Origin: Pyrus communis
Taxonomy: Eukaryota; Streptophyta; Magnoliopsida; Rosales; Rosaceae
Assembly: GCF_963583255.1 (NCBI RefSeq)
Contig: NC_084807.1
Span: 27,726,381-27,790,380 of the forward strand
Length of the DNA stretch: 64,000 nt
Reading direction: 5' to 3'
In this document: piece by piece, positions 45,780 to 58,231 of the stretch
Numbering within the stretch: the stretch's first letter is position 1
Layout: each line of letters opens with the position of its first letter
Translations under genes and position numbers: made by a program
The notes under the pieces: generated by a model
The model's input: the letters and a program-made list of their open reading frames with translations, nothing else
The model's database searches: none
What the model was told of the DNA's origin: nothing

Positions 45780-48700
45780 CTAATTTTCTACGACCAGAAA
45801 ACCCTTGTCCTGCTCCAGCTTCTCCATCGTTGGAGCCTCCAAGCTAATCTCCACATCGATGCTCCTCCCGCCGCTCTTCCCCTGGTACAAATACACCATC
45901 CCGTCGAACCGATTGTTCGACCCGCTTCTCACCCCCTCGGGTTTTCCCCACCCGAAATCCACCTCATACACCTGGAACCTTGGCGAGCTCCCCATCGCCA
46001 CGCAGTTTACTCCCGCATCTTTGAACTCGAAAATCTTCGGCGAGCTCTCCCACTCCGTGTTCCTCTGATCGATCGCTTTCGCGTTGTGCCCCTCGATCGC
46101 CTTCTGGATGATCGATGCGCCGAACTCCGGCGGGTTCGCCGACAGCAATCCGGCGGCCGTGACGGTGAACACGGCCTGGATTAGGTTCCCGAAGTAGGCG
46201 TCGGGCATGGGCGGGTCGACCCGTTTGCGGCAGTCAGCGAAAACGGTGAACACCGTGTAGTCCTCGGGTTTTAGTTGGCGGGCTTGGGTGACGTGGCGCC
46301 AGATGTGGACGGAGAGGGACTGGAATGTGGAGAACGGTTTTGAACCGTCGGATGGACGGTTTGCGTTGACCATTGACTTGATCTTGTCGATTGCTGCTTC
46401 AGAGAATTTGAAGACTCTCTCTCTGAGGTTCGGGTCTTTTTTATCGTTGGCCGAAACGTCGCCGTTTGATGGTGGCGGGGAGAGATCGAGCTTCACGCGC
46501 GTGTTTCGGGCCTGGGTCCGATCCAGAAATGGTTGGGTCGAGATGGATTTGGATCCCTTGCAGATCTCGGCCCATGAGCCCATGAAGTACCACGTGGAGG
46601 TCCCGTCTAGGATTGCATGGTTGAAGGCGCACCCTATCGCCAGTCCATCTTTCAGCTTGGTCAACTGCCAAACCAATGAGAAAAAAGAAAAATTAATCAT
46701 CGTAAATAGTAATTAAAAATCAGCCAACAAGTGCAATTCTTTTTTGGAGGAAAAAATATATGTAATGTTATGTAAATCGAGCTCAAGTCAAGGTAACGAA
46801 TAACGAACACATTGTTCTAACTAATGGATTAATTCTAAACAGTTCTAACAATTGGATGCTTATTCATCTACAAGCAAGAGATTATAACTCGAAATTCAAA
46901 AAAATGGACGGACACATTGACATAATCAACTGCCTAACCTATTGACAATGGCAACACTTGCTCACATTATGTTTTTGATAAATTATTGGATATAGATAAT
47001 ACTTTTTTTGCCTCAATAATTGCAAGTATGGAATCTAAAGCTAAGTCAATATATTGCCCTTAAAAAAATAAAAGTCATTTCATTCATATGTGGGACTGTC
47101 CTTGCTTGGATCCTTTAAGGGGCAATAAAAAGCTTACCAAGACAAAACAATATGATGGGATTGCTACATTATGCTTGGAAAATTTTCTTTTCAAGTTATC
47201 TCTAATTATATTATAACATGTAATATTCTGTTACTTATTCGGAACATACTAAAATCCTCTTATAATTTTAGATGAGCGAGCATTTATTTATCTCTCAAAG
47301 AAATCACAAATTAAATTGAGACCAACTTTGAAATGAATAAGAGGGAGGTAGTCAATTTGGATTTCAAATGATTTTAATGTATTTTTTTAAGTGGTAGATT
47401 TTAAAGAATTTTAATAAACTCTATAATTGTATATGAATTTTGATAGATTTATATGGATTATATTATAGATTTCTATTGATTTGTATGGACTTCTTTCATG
47501 GATTTCGTAGTATTTTGAAAAAAAAAAGGGAAATCACACACAGAGTTGTTAGATCATTTTTAATAAAATCTTATGGCTGAGATTAAACTGCCTTCATGAC
47601 CTACCGCACACCAACGATGCACGCAGCAGAAGTACTCGCCTAGGAGAGCATGAGACCGGTGGGGAGACCTCTATGGAAAGATTAGAACTTGCCAGTATAA
47701 GGGATTAGCGTTTAGGGTGCGTCACTTCACCTCGGAAAAAATGGTCATAAAAATGGTGGCTGCTGTTGTAGTGTCCCTAATTCCTTTTTTCCACCAACAT
47801 GCCAAGATTAGAACTGGCAAAGGGGATTAGAACTTGCCAGAACCCAATAGTTAATTAGGGATTAGAATGGATTTTTTTATTAACTTAGAATTATATTTGT
47901 GAGTTCTTGAATCCTGGAGAACAAGATTTTATTTAGAATTAGGGATTAGAACTTGCCAAACCCAATAGTTGTTTACGAGTAGAATTTGAAAAAAAAAAAA
48001 AAAAAAAATCCATGATAGATGAGAATGAAGATGATGAAGTCGAAGAGGACGATGGGGTGTCTTCTGAAGAGGAAGGTATAGATGAAGATGAAGGGGTTGG
48101 GAGGTTCTTTTCTGTTTGAGGGCGTGAAAAGAAATCAGATAGGGGATGGTAGGATTCTTGATGGCATTTGGTATATATACCATCCACCTTCAAATCCATC
48201 AAAATCTCTTTCCCATTCAGATCCTACCAAATCTTTTGCATTCTCACTAACTCTGGACTTAGATGTATTATTTGAAATCTTAATGAACTATCCTTGGATT
48301 TGAATGTATTCTTTAAAATCCTCTTAAATCCTACTTTGACTACACCATGATTTCTAAATCTTTTAAAATTGTAATTGACTACACCTTGATTTTAAAATCT
48401 ATTAAAATTCTATCAAATCCTATTTTGACTACACCCTAAATTTCATGAAGCCACATAAAATGGCATGTAATTTTTATTTTTTTGTCAAATGATAAATTTT
48501 ATTAGATTAGCAATTTCACATGTAATTTGATTTAAGTATTTTTTCACGCAGCTTCATTAGTATTAGTTAAGTAATTACCTGCACTGCTAGGAGTGGCCTG
48601 TGAACGCCCTCCAAGTTCAAGACCCCATTGTAGGGTATGAAGTCCTTCAAAGCACTGGTGCCTTCCTCAACTGCCAGATCAGCTATACTGATCTCCTCCG

Positions 48701-49007
48701 CCGCCGCCTCGGCCACCTCCACGCCCTCCATCTCATCCCCATACTCAACCCTAAACACTCCCTCCTCGTCCTTCCCAAGCTTCCCCGCCAGCTGGTAAAA
48801 CTCCCCCAGAACCACCTCCAAACCCTCCTTCAGTTTCTTCACCATTTCCTCGAACTCACCCCCCTTGTAAAAAAGGAGCTTTTGGTTGTAGTAAAAAGCC
48901 AGGTAGGGTAGGTCAAATGTGACTAGTTGACATTGTTGGCTGCCTATCTTCTTGTTAGGCTTCACATGGGTTTTTCCGGTGACTTTCACCTTCGATATGT
49001 CCGCCAT
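45780..49007 (-). CDS. DCR: DCR, BAHD acyltransferase for cutin/cuticle formation
   Basis: Two exons on the minus strand, 49007-48579 and 46664-45780, joined in phase 0, give 437 residues. This is the usual BAHD length and intron position. The catalytic HAILD (HXXXD, residues 159-163) and the structural DFGWG (379-383) are intact. Blocks such as FDLPYLAFYYNQKLLFYKG, GEFYQLAGKLGKDEEGVFRV and FADCRKRVDPPMPDAYFGN mark it as an orthologue of Arabidopsis DCR (At5g23940). DCR is a soluble acyl-CoA-dependent acyltransferase needed to put hydroxy-fatty acids into cutin and for epidermal ridges. The start MADISKVKVTGKTHVKP is the conserved family start. The 1.9-kb intron holds transposon remnants. Confidence 0.94.
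47340..48440. mobile_element. DNA-transposon remnant in the DCR intron
   Basis: The right end carries three near-copies of a word TTTGACTACACC... (48340-48435). The left end near 47345 reads GGTAGTCAATTTGGATTTCA, a decayed inverse of the right end. In between are many AAATCC/GGATTT words in inverse orientation and an A-run at 47989-48007. No transposase frame is visible. Boundaries are approximate. Confidence 0.45.
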
Positions 49008-49600
49008 TGTTGGTGGTGATGGGGAGGAGCAGAATCTAACAATGGAGGAGGAGAAGGTGGAGATGGTTTGAAGATAGAAGAGTGTGTGAGTCGATCAATG
49101 AGATTTAGGAGATACTTATAATCTAGTTGCTTCGTGTAGTTGGGGTGCAATTATGGGTGTCACCGTTCAATGTTGTGATCCATAAATGTTTCTCTCTTTT
49201 AATCCCCCCAGTCGGTGAATTATGCAGTGGGAGTAGACTGAGCAGTCGAGAGTGGGGTGTGTATTTAACTATGGTAATGGTAGGGAGATGAATTATTTAG
49301 GTCAAATTGAGTAAATCATATGACGCGGTTATTGACAATTATAAGTATTGATTAACGTATTTAAATCTGTTGATGATACATTACTTGGTTTACAAATTTG
49401 GTCTAAAAAATTGATTTTCCTAGCATTACTTTTTAATTGTATATTAATCAATATAATCACACAACACGTAAAACTTGTTTAGAGGAAAACGTTAATATCA
49501 AGATGAATTACCTCAAAGTTAATTTTGACAAAATCATACGTGGCACGATAATATTATTCAAAATACACATAGGAAAATTTAGGGTTTGTGTTAAATCTTG
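49008..49600 (-). promoter_or_regulatory. DCR 5' flank, duplicated near 41.3 kb
   Basis: Upstream region of DCR. A TATA-like ATTATAAGTA lies at about 49116-49125 on the minus strand, about 110 bp before the ATG. From 49170 outward the sequence recurs at 41.29-41.61 kb. At 49270-49430 a degraded copy of the Mutator-type MITE seen in HCF106 is recognisable (GGTAATGGTAGGGAGA ... TTTTCCTAGCATTAC). Confidence 0.5.
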
Positions 49601-49607
49601 TTGGGTG

Positions 49608-50098
49608 TCTCCAACCGAATGGTCCAGATGGTCAAAAATCATCTCCAACCAAGGACCAAGCCAAAGGGCCAACCGGCTAGCCTAACCCAGCCAGCACCGG
49701 GCTGAGCCACATGCTAATGTCATATTCGATTTTTTATTTTTACAAATTTAAAAAAAAAAAAATTTAATTCTATTTTTTTTTCCTATAACTTCCTAAGTTA
49801 TTAAACAACCTTAAATAACATTAAGTAACATAAAACAACACTAAACAATATTAAACAACATTAAATAACCTTAGTAATTCAATATTAAATAATAGTCATA
49901 TTTTTTTCCTATAACTTCCTAATTTAATTTAAGTAACCTTAGTAATTCAATTAAAATAATAAAATATGTTTGACCCTATGGCCCTCGGTTGGAGATGGTA
50001 AGAAATATTGTCATGCACTGTTCATTAAAATATTAATTTCTTAGATGACCAAAAAGTTAAAACGAGCCCTCTGACCCTTATTCGGTTGAAAATGGCCT
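49608..50098. mobile_element. MITE-like element, family of the left-edge copy
   Basis: The left end TCTCCAACCGAATGGTCC and the right end GACCCTTATTCGGTTGAAAA are inverted versions of each other. The interior has CTCGGTTGGAGATGGTA and GGCCAACCGGCTAGCC words shared with window bases 1-880. Noncoding. Confidence 0.65.
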
Positions 50099-50793
50099 CA
50101 TGTACCCTTTTAGGATCTTTGTTACTACCTTAGACCAACCCATATGCAAAAAAGGTATATGAAACCATTAAGAAGTCTTTCATAAATTTGTTGGGGATTG
50201 TTGAGATAGATCTAACACTAAAATATGACTATTAATTTGCAACACCTCTATTAGACCATTTCCAATGGTGACTTGTAACCTAAAATTTCTCCTCCCCCCC
50301 CCCCCCCCCCAAAAAAAAATCCACTCCAACATATGACCCAAAATTAACCTAAAACCTAAAACCCATTTGAGGGTTAAATACCGGCCTAGTTTTAGGCCAT
50401 AAAGCAAAATGGGTCCCACCAACTGAGACTGAAACCAGGGCTGTGAAGCCTAGTTCCCTTTCCCTACTCGCCTATGCGCTGCTCGCGCTAGGCATTTTCA
50501 GAAAACCAACAGCCCCAGTGGGGGTGTTCCCCCGCCTGTCAGTGTAATAAGTAGCCTAACGGCTACTTTTTATAATCCAACGGCTACGTTTAAATGGGCC
50601 GTTGGTTAATCCAACGGTCCAAGTTCAAATTTTTTTTTTAAGTTTTATATTTATGTATTTATTGAATCCAACGGCTTAGATCGAATATAATTAAATATAA
50701 TGGTAAAAAAAAAAAGATCTAACGGTCCAAATTTAAATCCAACGGCTAGAATAATTTTAAAAAATTATTTAACTTACAATTCAACCAAAAACT

Positions 50794-50803
50794 CTATAAA
50801 TAC
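50794..50803 (+). promoter_or_regulatory. TATA box of the Harbinger ORF1
   Basis: CTATAAATAC lies about 100 bp before the ORF1 ATG. The same word with similar flanks appears in the related fragment near 59250. Confidence 0.55.
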
Positions 50804-50902
50804 CTATGTATTTGTTCAAACATCCACACAAAACTCACTTTTCTCCTACAATTCTTCCAATTTTTCTTTATACCATTTCTTCTCATTTCCAGAATTTTCA
50901 AG

Positions 50903-51852
50903 ATGGCAAAAGAGCATGTTAGAGGTCGTAATTGGACCTTTGACGAAGATATTGCTTTATGTTTGGCATGGATTTCGGTTAGCGAAGATGGTGCCGTCGG
51001 CACCAATCAAAATAGAAAGGTTTTGTGGGGTAAAATCGTTGATAAGTTCCATGAAAATTCCAACGCCGGTCGAAGGGAAGTTGGTGGTGTTTATGATCGG
51101 TGGAAGATTATCAACAAAGCGTGCACTTTGTGGAAGAGAAGCTTGGAGAGAGTCATGGTTGACATGCCTAGTGGAAGGGGCGCCTCATAAATTGTGAGTT
51201 TTTGTTGATATTTTAGTTGTCATATACATAATAGTATTTTGCAACTAATTGTTTTTATGTATTTGTTGCACAGGGTGACAAAGCAATGACAATTTACAAG
51301 ACAAGAACTACACCAAAAAATCAAGTTTTTAAGTTGCATCATGCTTGGAACATCCTCAAGGATTGTCCGAGATGGGGAACCGATGCGAATTAACAATGTG
51401 GAAGATTATTTCATAATGAAGCCCCACCCCCAAATGATGTCAATGAAGGTGTGAATTTTGCCGACAATGAAGGTGTCAACCAAATGAGCCCAACTTCTTC
51501 TTTTCCAAGGCCTCCGGGTAGAGATAAGCAAAAGGAAGCAAAGAGAAAAGGGAATTCCCAAGATCCGATACGTGCATAATTTGCTGGCAAAATGGCAAGA
51601 ATGAACGAAAACCAGTGCCATCGGCAAGAAGAATCGGCCCAAATATTTTTGGCCATGAAGGAAGAAGGGGATAGGGAGCAAGAGAGGTATGAAACTAATT
51701 TGATCATGGAGGACCTCGATAAATACACTCCAGAGAGGAAGAAATACTTACGTGGTAAGCAAAAGGAAATTTTACGAAGGAATGCCACAAGGAGTATATT
51801 TCAAGATGATGATTCATCTCAAGACTATCACCCAAGTCCATCACCAAGTTAA
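50903..51852 (+). pseudogene. Myb/SANT-like ORF1 of Harbinger element, broken
   Basis: The first exon (from ATG 50903) reads RGRNWTFDEDIALCLAWISV, a Myb/SANT-like DNA-binding start typical of PIF/Harbinger accessory proteins. Plant annotations often mislabel these as glutathione S-transferase T3-like. A stop at 51187-51189 lies just before the splice donor. A second exon from about 51275 reads VFKLHHAWNILKDCPRWG and then stops. Further stops follow before a charged coiled-coil tail, KMARMNENQCHRQEESAQ to LRRNATRSIF, ending at 51852. At least three nonsense changes show it is inactive. Confidence 0.75.
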
Positions 51853-52226
51853 GATGCTGGATATCATTATTAAGTTTATGTAAGTTTATGTGGTTTATTA
51901 ATTGTCTTTTTTTTTTTCTTTTTTTTTTTTTTTTTAAGTTTATGTGGTTTATCATGATTTTCATGTATTGATTTAGTGATTTTTCAAAATTTATCGGAAT
52001 TTAAATATTTTTAGGTTAAAATGTTCATAAAATTAATTTAGGATAGTCTACATAATTTTTTTAAAGTTAATTTAAAAAAAAAATAGCCTTAATTCATTCT
52101 TTGATAATCTGGGGTTAAAATTTTAGGCTAGAAGGGTCGGAGTAGAAAAGTTTTTTTCTGGGCTAAAACCTAAATTTTTTGGGCTAAATAATTTTAGATT
52201 TTAGATCACCATTGGAGATGGTCTTA

Positions 52227-53932
52227 GAGCCGTAACTAGTGCAACGTACTTTTGGGGAGTTTTTTAGTGTGTCGGGACACTCACTTTGTTGGAAACAAAA
52301 CAAAAAAAATATAATTGATTGTATTATTTTTCAAGAAACGTACGATATTTATTGATTAACGAAAGAAGAACACGTATAAAAAATGACAAGGTATATAAAG
52401 TGAGTATCAATAAAAATCTTACCAAAAATTTCTAATTAATCGTATTATTAAACTTAGTGTATCGGGTCAAATTCCCATAGGTTGAAAATTTTCTGCTAGT
52501 TATTATAGTTGTGTGACTAATTATTAATGAATTGTGACAAATTAACCAAGTTATTAACTAAGTTGGGTGGATAGTGGATTTTTTTTGCTAGGGTAGGAGG
52601 AGAATGTACCTCGCACCGGGTTTTACTTCTTGTATGATTAAAGTGAGGAGTAAGATAGGCACGCTGTAAATATACATCAAGTGATGTAATGACATGTAAG
52701 TTTATTAACACATATTAATAAATAACAAAAATCACAAAGAAATCGTACACAAAATGAGTGCAGCGGATTTACACTCAGTGAAATGGAACCAGTAGCTAGG
52801 TCAAAGTCTTCATTTACCACACTGTGCATTATAATTAAATCAGAGTCCGAAGCGATCCCAAATCCCAATGAAATTTCAATAAGATGATTAATATTTTTAT
52901 TTATATTTCTGGAAAATTACTGCATTAAGATCAAGTAGTTCACTTCACACGCAGAAATCACGTTGATGAAGACATGTGCCGGGAATTTATGTTAGGGAGG
53001 AGGGTGGTGTTAGTTGGCATTCAATGACCGCCAGCCAGTCCAGCCCACTCTATTTCAAGAGGAACATAAACGTACCATAATGAAAAAAAAGGGGTCATTT
53101 TATGTCCACTCGAAATCGGTATATCTCTTTTGTTACATGATTATCAATTATACGACGGAAGCAATCAAGAGAACGAGTTATATTCCCGAATGTGCAACGG
53201 AATCTCTCTACTTAACACTGAATGTATTTTGATGCCAACATTTATTGGTTTCTAATGGTCTTCAAACTTGAAAATGACAACACATGACACCGAGTCAAGG
53301 ACAATAATTTGGCGATGCACTGAGGTTGCGAGCAAATTAAGGTGTCGATATTTCCAACTATATCAAAACCATCATTGTCAATGTAAAATATTTTGACAAA
53401 TTTTTGTCTTTAAATTACAAGTTTATTTTCCTCATTTTATGTCACATGTATGACAAATTCTTCCACAAAAAACATCATTCATATGATTTACGAACACCGA
53501 TGTACCCTATAATCCACATTGATGGGGCATTTTAGCCAAAATGGTCTCTGATAACTCTTTACTTTGATTTTTGATATTTGAAATCGATAGAAACGGTCCA
53601 TGAGTTTGTCTAATGTCAATCATTTTAATTATTCCGTGAAAATCTTTGTTAAATTTAAATAGACCTAAATGACAAAGACCCTCAATTTAATAAACAATTG
53701 GGCAAAATAATTTGACAAAAATTAAGGGTATTTTTGTCATTTTGGTCCTTAGTTAACAAATATTTTTCACCGAAGGAACAAAATAATTGACGGTAGCAAA
53801 TTCAAGGACCACTTCTATTGATTTCAAATCTTAGGGACCAAAATGAAGAGTTATGCCAATCGAAACCATTTTTGATAAAAAACTTAAAACAAAATAGACT
53901 AGAGAAACAAAACAATTATTGAGTTTTTATTT
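52227..53932. other. intergenic, nothing recognised
   Basis: AT-rich DNA with no supported gene. The segment 53560-53870 has gapped inverted vocabulary (GGACCA/TGGTCC, AAATCAATAG) and may be an old MITE. Confidence 0.4.
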
Positions 53933-55162
53933 TCATAATGTATCATGGGTTAGAGTGATTTGACCGGGATCCAGAATCTCCTTCACCACAAGATTTCTAG
54001 CCCTGTTAATGGTCATGAAACACAAATACAAATGCTCCTCTAGCTCATCAAGCTGCTGCCTAAAGCTACAATCATTTTTCTTCAGCTGGCGCGCCAGTTC
54101 TCCTCCGGCTTGGCTCCAATCCTCCTCCCCACGCTCCACCCAAAACTTGACCATGCGACGCATGTGCTCAAGCTCATCGTTTAGCCGAGCCACGAGTCGG
54201 CTCACAGTCTCCAAATCCCTGTTTAGTATGTAAGTTCCTTTTGTGGCAGCGTCGAGTTGAGATGTCATCTTAATCAACCTCTTCGGCGAAGCCAAGTCAA
54301 GTGAAGCCGCTAGAAAAGCCGGCATTGCCACAACTAGCGCAATAGCATGCGTGACAACTATTACGCTCAACGAAGCCGTTAATGCAACTAAGAAAATGGT
54401 TGAGCCGGCTCGAAGCTTTTTTACAAGTTGGAGCTTGGCCCGAGCCTTGTCACGAGTTGACTCAAGTCGTTTCAGCAAGTTAGAGCATCCGGCTTGAGTG
54501 GCTTGGATGCGAATTAGAGATAAAATCGGGGTGAATTTGGTCAAACGGGTTAGTGTTTTAGGGGTAGAATGGTCATTTAAGGATTGTAAGGTGGATTTGA
54601 TGGACTGATATTTGACACGTGTACGATTGATGTCATTTAGTAGGAGGCCACATAGGATGGAAGCATCGGCGGTTTGGGTGAAATAGTCAGATAAAAGTAC
54701 GTGATTGATCGGGTGGTTGCAAATCAACGATAAGATCCGAGTAACCATGGGTTGATCCGGATCCAATAGATGCTCCGCGAAGAGCCGATAGGATGGGAGC
54801 CGAGCTGCGGTAGTCGACTCCATCGACTTGCACGTCGGTTTGGTGGATTCACTGTTGGATAATGCAACGACACGTGTCCAAAAGTCGAGGTACGATTCGG
54901 TGCGGAAAGCATTAGCATATTCTTCTGTAACATCCACTCCCATTGAAGCAGTTGATGTAGTGGGCCTAGATCCTGCATCAATATAGTGGTTATATCAGAA
55001 ATTCAGCCCAACCCAATAATCATTGTGACTAGATTACAAATCCAACGTTGTTATAAGAACTTCAAAATGGCAATTGTGTTTAAGGTGCTAATAACAATTC
55101 TTAAGATGATTACGGGTAAATGGAATAAATTTTCGGATGCATGTACTCATTCTTTTACCCAT
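53933..55162 (-). CDS. UPF0496 family protein (At3g49070-like)
   Basis: Exon 2 on the minus strand (54972-53933) has the family hallmark VTEEYANAFRTESYLDFWTRV at its start. It continues through helical segments, a central hydrophobic stretch (STIFLVALTASLSVIVVTHA then IALVVAMPAFLAASL) and C-terminal coiled coils with LNDELEHMRRMVKFWVERGE. A short first exon, 55162-55114 (MGKRMSTCIRKFIPFT), joins in phase 1 across a GT-AG intron to give 362 residues. That exon is my best inference and is less certain than exon 2. UPF0496 proteins are plant-specific with no established biochemical function, and the hydrophobic centre suggests membrane association. If the first exon is wrong, translation could start at 54943. 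Confidence 0.82.
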
Positions 55163-57200
55163 TCCGCCTTGTCAGATCGTGAAATTGAATGATGTAAAGT
55201 ACGTAACGAGCTTGCAACTCAACTGATCAATATAATTTATCTTTGCACTCAAAGTCCTGTCTTCGGACAAAGCTCCCCAGTAATGCTTGTCTGAAAGATT
55301 CAAAGGATGAACCTGTGAATGCAGGGATTGTAATTTGTAAGCAGCAGTGGAAAATGATATGAAGGAAAGGGAAGAGAGAAAGGAGGGGGATTTTATATGT
55401 GGGGTTTAGTCTTGCTTGTAAGAAACAAAGGGTGATCAGGGCGTGTAGAATTTCAATCCGGGCCTTGCAGTGCACGTGAAGGCTCATAAGAATTGTTTAG
55501 AAGCTTAGCAAGGACAACAACGTGTAGAATTTTCTTCCAATCCTTACTTAAAATTATGTTACAACAATCAGCAACGCAACTATAAATTTTCTTTGGTTGG
55601 GACGACTTTAACCTTCAATTATACTTGAGAAAACAAAATTCCTAATGGTAGAATTTCTTCTATAATTTCATTACTTTTCTTGTTATTCTCAATTTTTATC
55701 AAGCCAAATTGTCGACATTTTTTCACAATGATAGCTTATTATACATATTATTTAAACTTTCAACTAATCACTTAAACTACTTAAATACGATAAATTCAAG
55801 TTCTGTAACCATCATGATTTTTTTTCCTATGCACAAAGTTTCAATTGGAGCAGCTGCCCCACTGGACCTTAGCTGCCTTCATCCTTGACTATGTAGAATT
55901 TTCTTCCAATCTTTCTTCAAATTATTTGGCATTACGTGAGTTTTTAGTTTTCTATCAACTGGGTAAATACGTACTTGAGATGTATTCCGTCATTGACAAT
56001 ATAACAATAGATTAAGAGCTAAATCTGATACCATGGTGGACCAATCATATTCATAGGTGATGGAGAAGGGAGGCCAAATATTGGTATATTGTTTTTATAT
56101 ATTTTAAAAAGGAATTTCATATTGTATAAAAAATAGAAAAAAGAAAGAAAAATGGAAATTCCACATCCTACATCGACTGCCCTGAATAGATGCCAATCTG
56201 ATGCCCTAATGTCAGCATGTTGAGTGTACGTCAAACAGAATGGGCTTATAAGACATGCCTAGATAAAACACAAAATCAATTTTATGTTTTCTAATAAAAG
56301 TGAACCTTATGCATAATCAGTAAACATCTATTAGAGATTGTATCGGAGCAGTGTGGTTCGCATAAATAGTAACTTCTACACTTTCGCAAAGTAACGTGTC
56401 CCGCTATATTAAGAACACAATCAGACTTTACAAACTGACCCCTTACTTATGAGAATAGTCTAATAATCTAAAATAGGTTGACATGTGTAAAATAAATAAA
56501 TTTAAAAATAAAATATATATGATTGGTTCGGTTTAATTTTGATCAATTTTAAAATTATCAAAAACGAACCAAACCAAATATAAGACAATTCAGTTCAATT
56601 TTTAAATTATATGACTTTTTCCTCGATCGAAATCAAACCAAATTGATCAATAGAATTCGAAAAGGTTGGTTGAGTCGGTTTGATGCCCATCCTAGACTTG
56701 ATACCATTCTTTTTCTTTATGCCGCATGCGCATCGCACCATATTCGCAACTCATCCTATAACACGCTTGAGAAAAAACGGACAATTGTCCTAACGTTTTT
56801 GGCTCCAAGAAGATCTTCTCTGGATTCACGAATTTTAAGAATTTCCACATTTTAACCGTTCATTGTACATCGTGAGACCAGTTTTCGTTAGATACTATTT
56901 GTATTTAATTTTAAATAAAATCAAATAATTTATGTCCGCATTATGTACGATAAATAAATAAAATGTAAAAATCCTAAAGATTCCATAATTTGGATCCGGA
57001 TGAGACCCAAATCCCTTTTTGTTGGCTTAACCTGTCGCACGCACTTTGTTAGTAACGTACGCATGTTCGACTTGGACTACCATCATGTCCCATTCGATAT
57101 CATAAATTTCAATTCAATCGCCGAATAATATGATTCCTTTCATTTTTCTCTCAATGCAAAAACAAAAATAAAAAGCAAAATAAAATACAAATTAATTAAA
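55163..57200. other. intergenic, no supported gene
   Basis: AT-rich with short meaningless frames. No repeats with clear borders were found. Confidence 0.45.
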
Positions 57201-57288
57201 AAGCATGGCCTGCAAGCCACGCCACGACTAACAACTGGATATCGGAGACTTCACAGTCTCTCGAAACATCGGAAAACAACGGAACAGC

Positions 57289-58152
57289 CTAGTAGTCATC
57301 GTCGTCGTACTGATCATCCTCCACTTTCTCAGCAACGTCATCTGCAATTTTGTCCTCCATGTATTCAAAACCCTCCGCCAATGCCAGCCCACCCAGCACC
57401 CCAGCCACCGCTCCCACCGCCACTCCTGTCCCCATCCCCCCAAACTTGCTCTTCTTCTTCTCTTCCTGTCCGTACGATCCCTGCCCATAACTCTGCCCGT
57501 AACTGCCCTGTCCGGTCTGACCGTAAGGAGCCGGCTGACCGTACGGCGGCGGAGCAGCATTGTACCCGTTATACGGGTAATCAGACGGCGGAGCAGCTGC
57601 GTAGTAAGGATTGTACGGCGCCGGAGGAGCAGGTGCGCCGTATGGTGCCCCGTAAGTCGGAGGAGGAGCCGGCAAATCCCGCGAGCCAGCTGGCGGCGGG
57701 ACACCGTAAGGCGGCGCGTAGTAGGGATCCGCTACACGAGGGCGTGGCTTCCTAATAGTAACCTTAACGTCAACCTTCCCGTGGGGCCTACCGGATGGTC
57801 GCTTGAGATGCAGAGTGCGGCTGGCGCGCTCGTCGAAGCCCACGTCATCGAGGACCTCGCGGAGTTTGAGCCGGGCCGACCCGATCAGGGGCTTGGTGTC
57901 CCGGTCGGATCCGGCGTGGACGATGTCGATGTAGAGAGTGGTGTCGCCGTCGACGGGGCCGGGTAAGGGGATGGTGAGGGTCTCGTCCCAGTAGGGTGAC
58001 GTGTCGCCCTCCTCGTCGACGCGGCTGGAGCATTTTCTGTTGGGGTCCACCCAAACGACGGCGTAGGGCTTGACGCCCCCGTTTCGCCAGTTCACGTTCT
58101 TAAGGTCGTGGGCGGAGGTCAGCTTCACTTGAACTTCGTTACCGGACGCCAT
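57289..58152 (-). CDS. C2-domain protein, SRC2-like
   Basis: A single-exon gene of 287 residues on the minus strand. Residues 5 to about 130 form a C2 domain of the plant SRC2-like kind ([20 protein letters not shown], then [20 protein letters not shown]). Acidic residues in the loops could bind calcium and so drive membrane docking. Residues about 140-235 are Pro/Tyr/Gly/Ala-rich (PYG repeats). A Lys-rich stretch, a Gly/Ala hydrophobic segment ([20 protein letters not shown], near 245-265) and an acidic DDDDY tail follow. Relatives are stress- or cold-induced and linked to membranes, but a specific role here is inference. High GC contrasts with the flanks. Confidence 0.88.
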   Translation of the reverse strand: MASGNEVQVKLTSAHDLKNVNWRNGGVKPYAVVWVDPNRKCSSRVDEEGDTSPYWDETLTIPLPGPVDGDTTLYIDIVHAGSDRDTKPLIGSARLKLREVLDDVGFDERASRTLHLKRPSGRPHGKVDVKVTIRKPRPRVADPYYAPPYGVPPPAGSRDLPAPPPTYGAPYGAPAPPAPYNPYYAAAPPSDYPYNGYNAAPPPYGQPAPYGQTGQGSYGQSYGQGSYGQEEKKKSKFGGMGTGVAVGAVAGVLGGLALAEGFEYMEDKIADDVAEKVEDDQYDDDDY

Positions 58153-58221
58153 TGGTCGGTGATGATCGAGTGGTTTTCTGAGTGTTTTGTGGGTTGCGTA
58201 TGGGGAAATATGGGCGGGTGT

Positions 58222-58231
58222 TATATATATA
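58222..58231 (-). promoter_or_regulatory. TATA box of the C2-domain gene
   Basis: TATATATATA on the minus strand lies 70 bp upstream of the ATG, which leaves a 5' UTR of about 40 nt. Confidence 0.6.

Larger units (their letters stand above)
50254..52223. mobile_element. PIF/Harbinger-type element with ORF1 only
   Basis: A 1970-bp element with terminal inverted repeats GACCATTTCCAATGGTGA (left) and TCACCATTGGAGATGGTC (right). It is flanked by the 3-bp duplication TTA (50251-50253 and 52224-52226) typical of PIF/Harbinger. It carries a broken Myb/SANT-like ORF1 but no recognisable DDE transposase. A C-run is at 50291-50311. Confidence 0.88.

Noticed and set aside
47929..48202. Two overlapping 84-87-codon frames in the DCR intron
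   Set aside because: They are made of poly-Phe and Ser-rich low-complexity codons from A/T runs in a transposon remnant.
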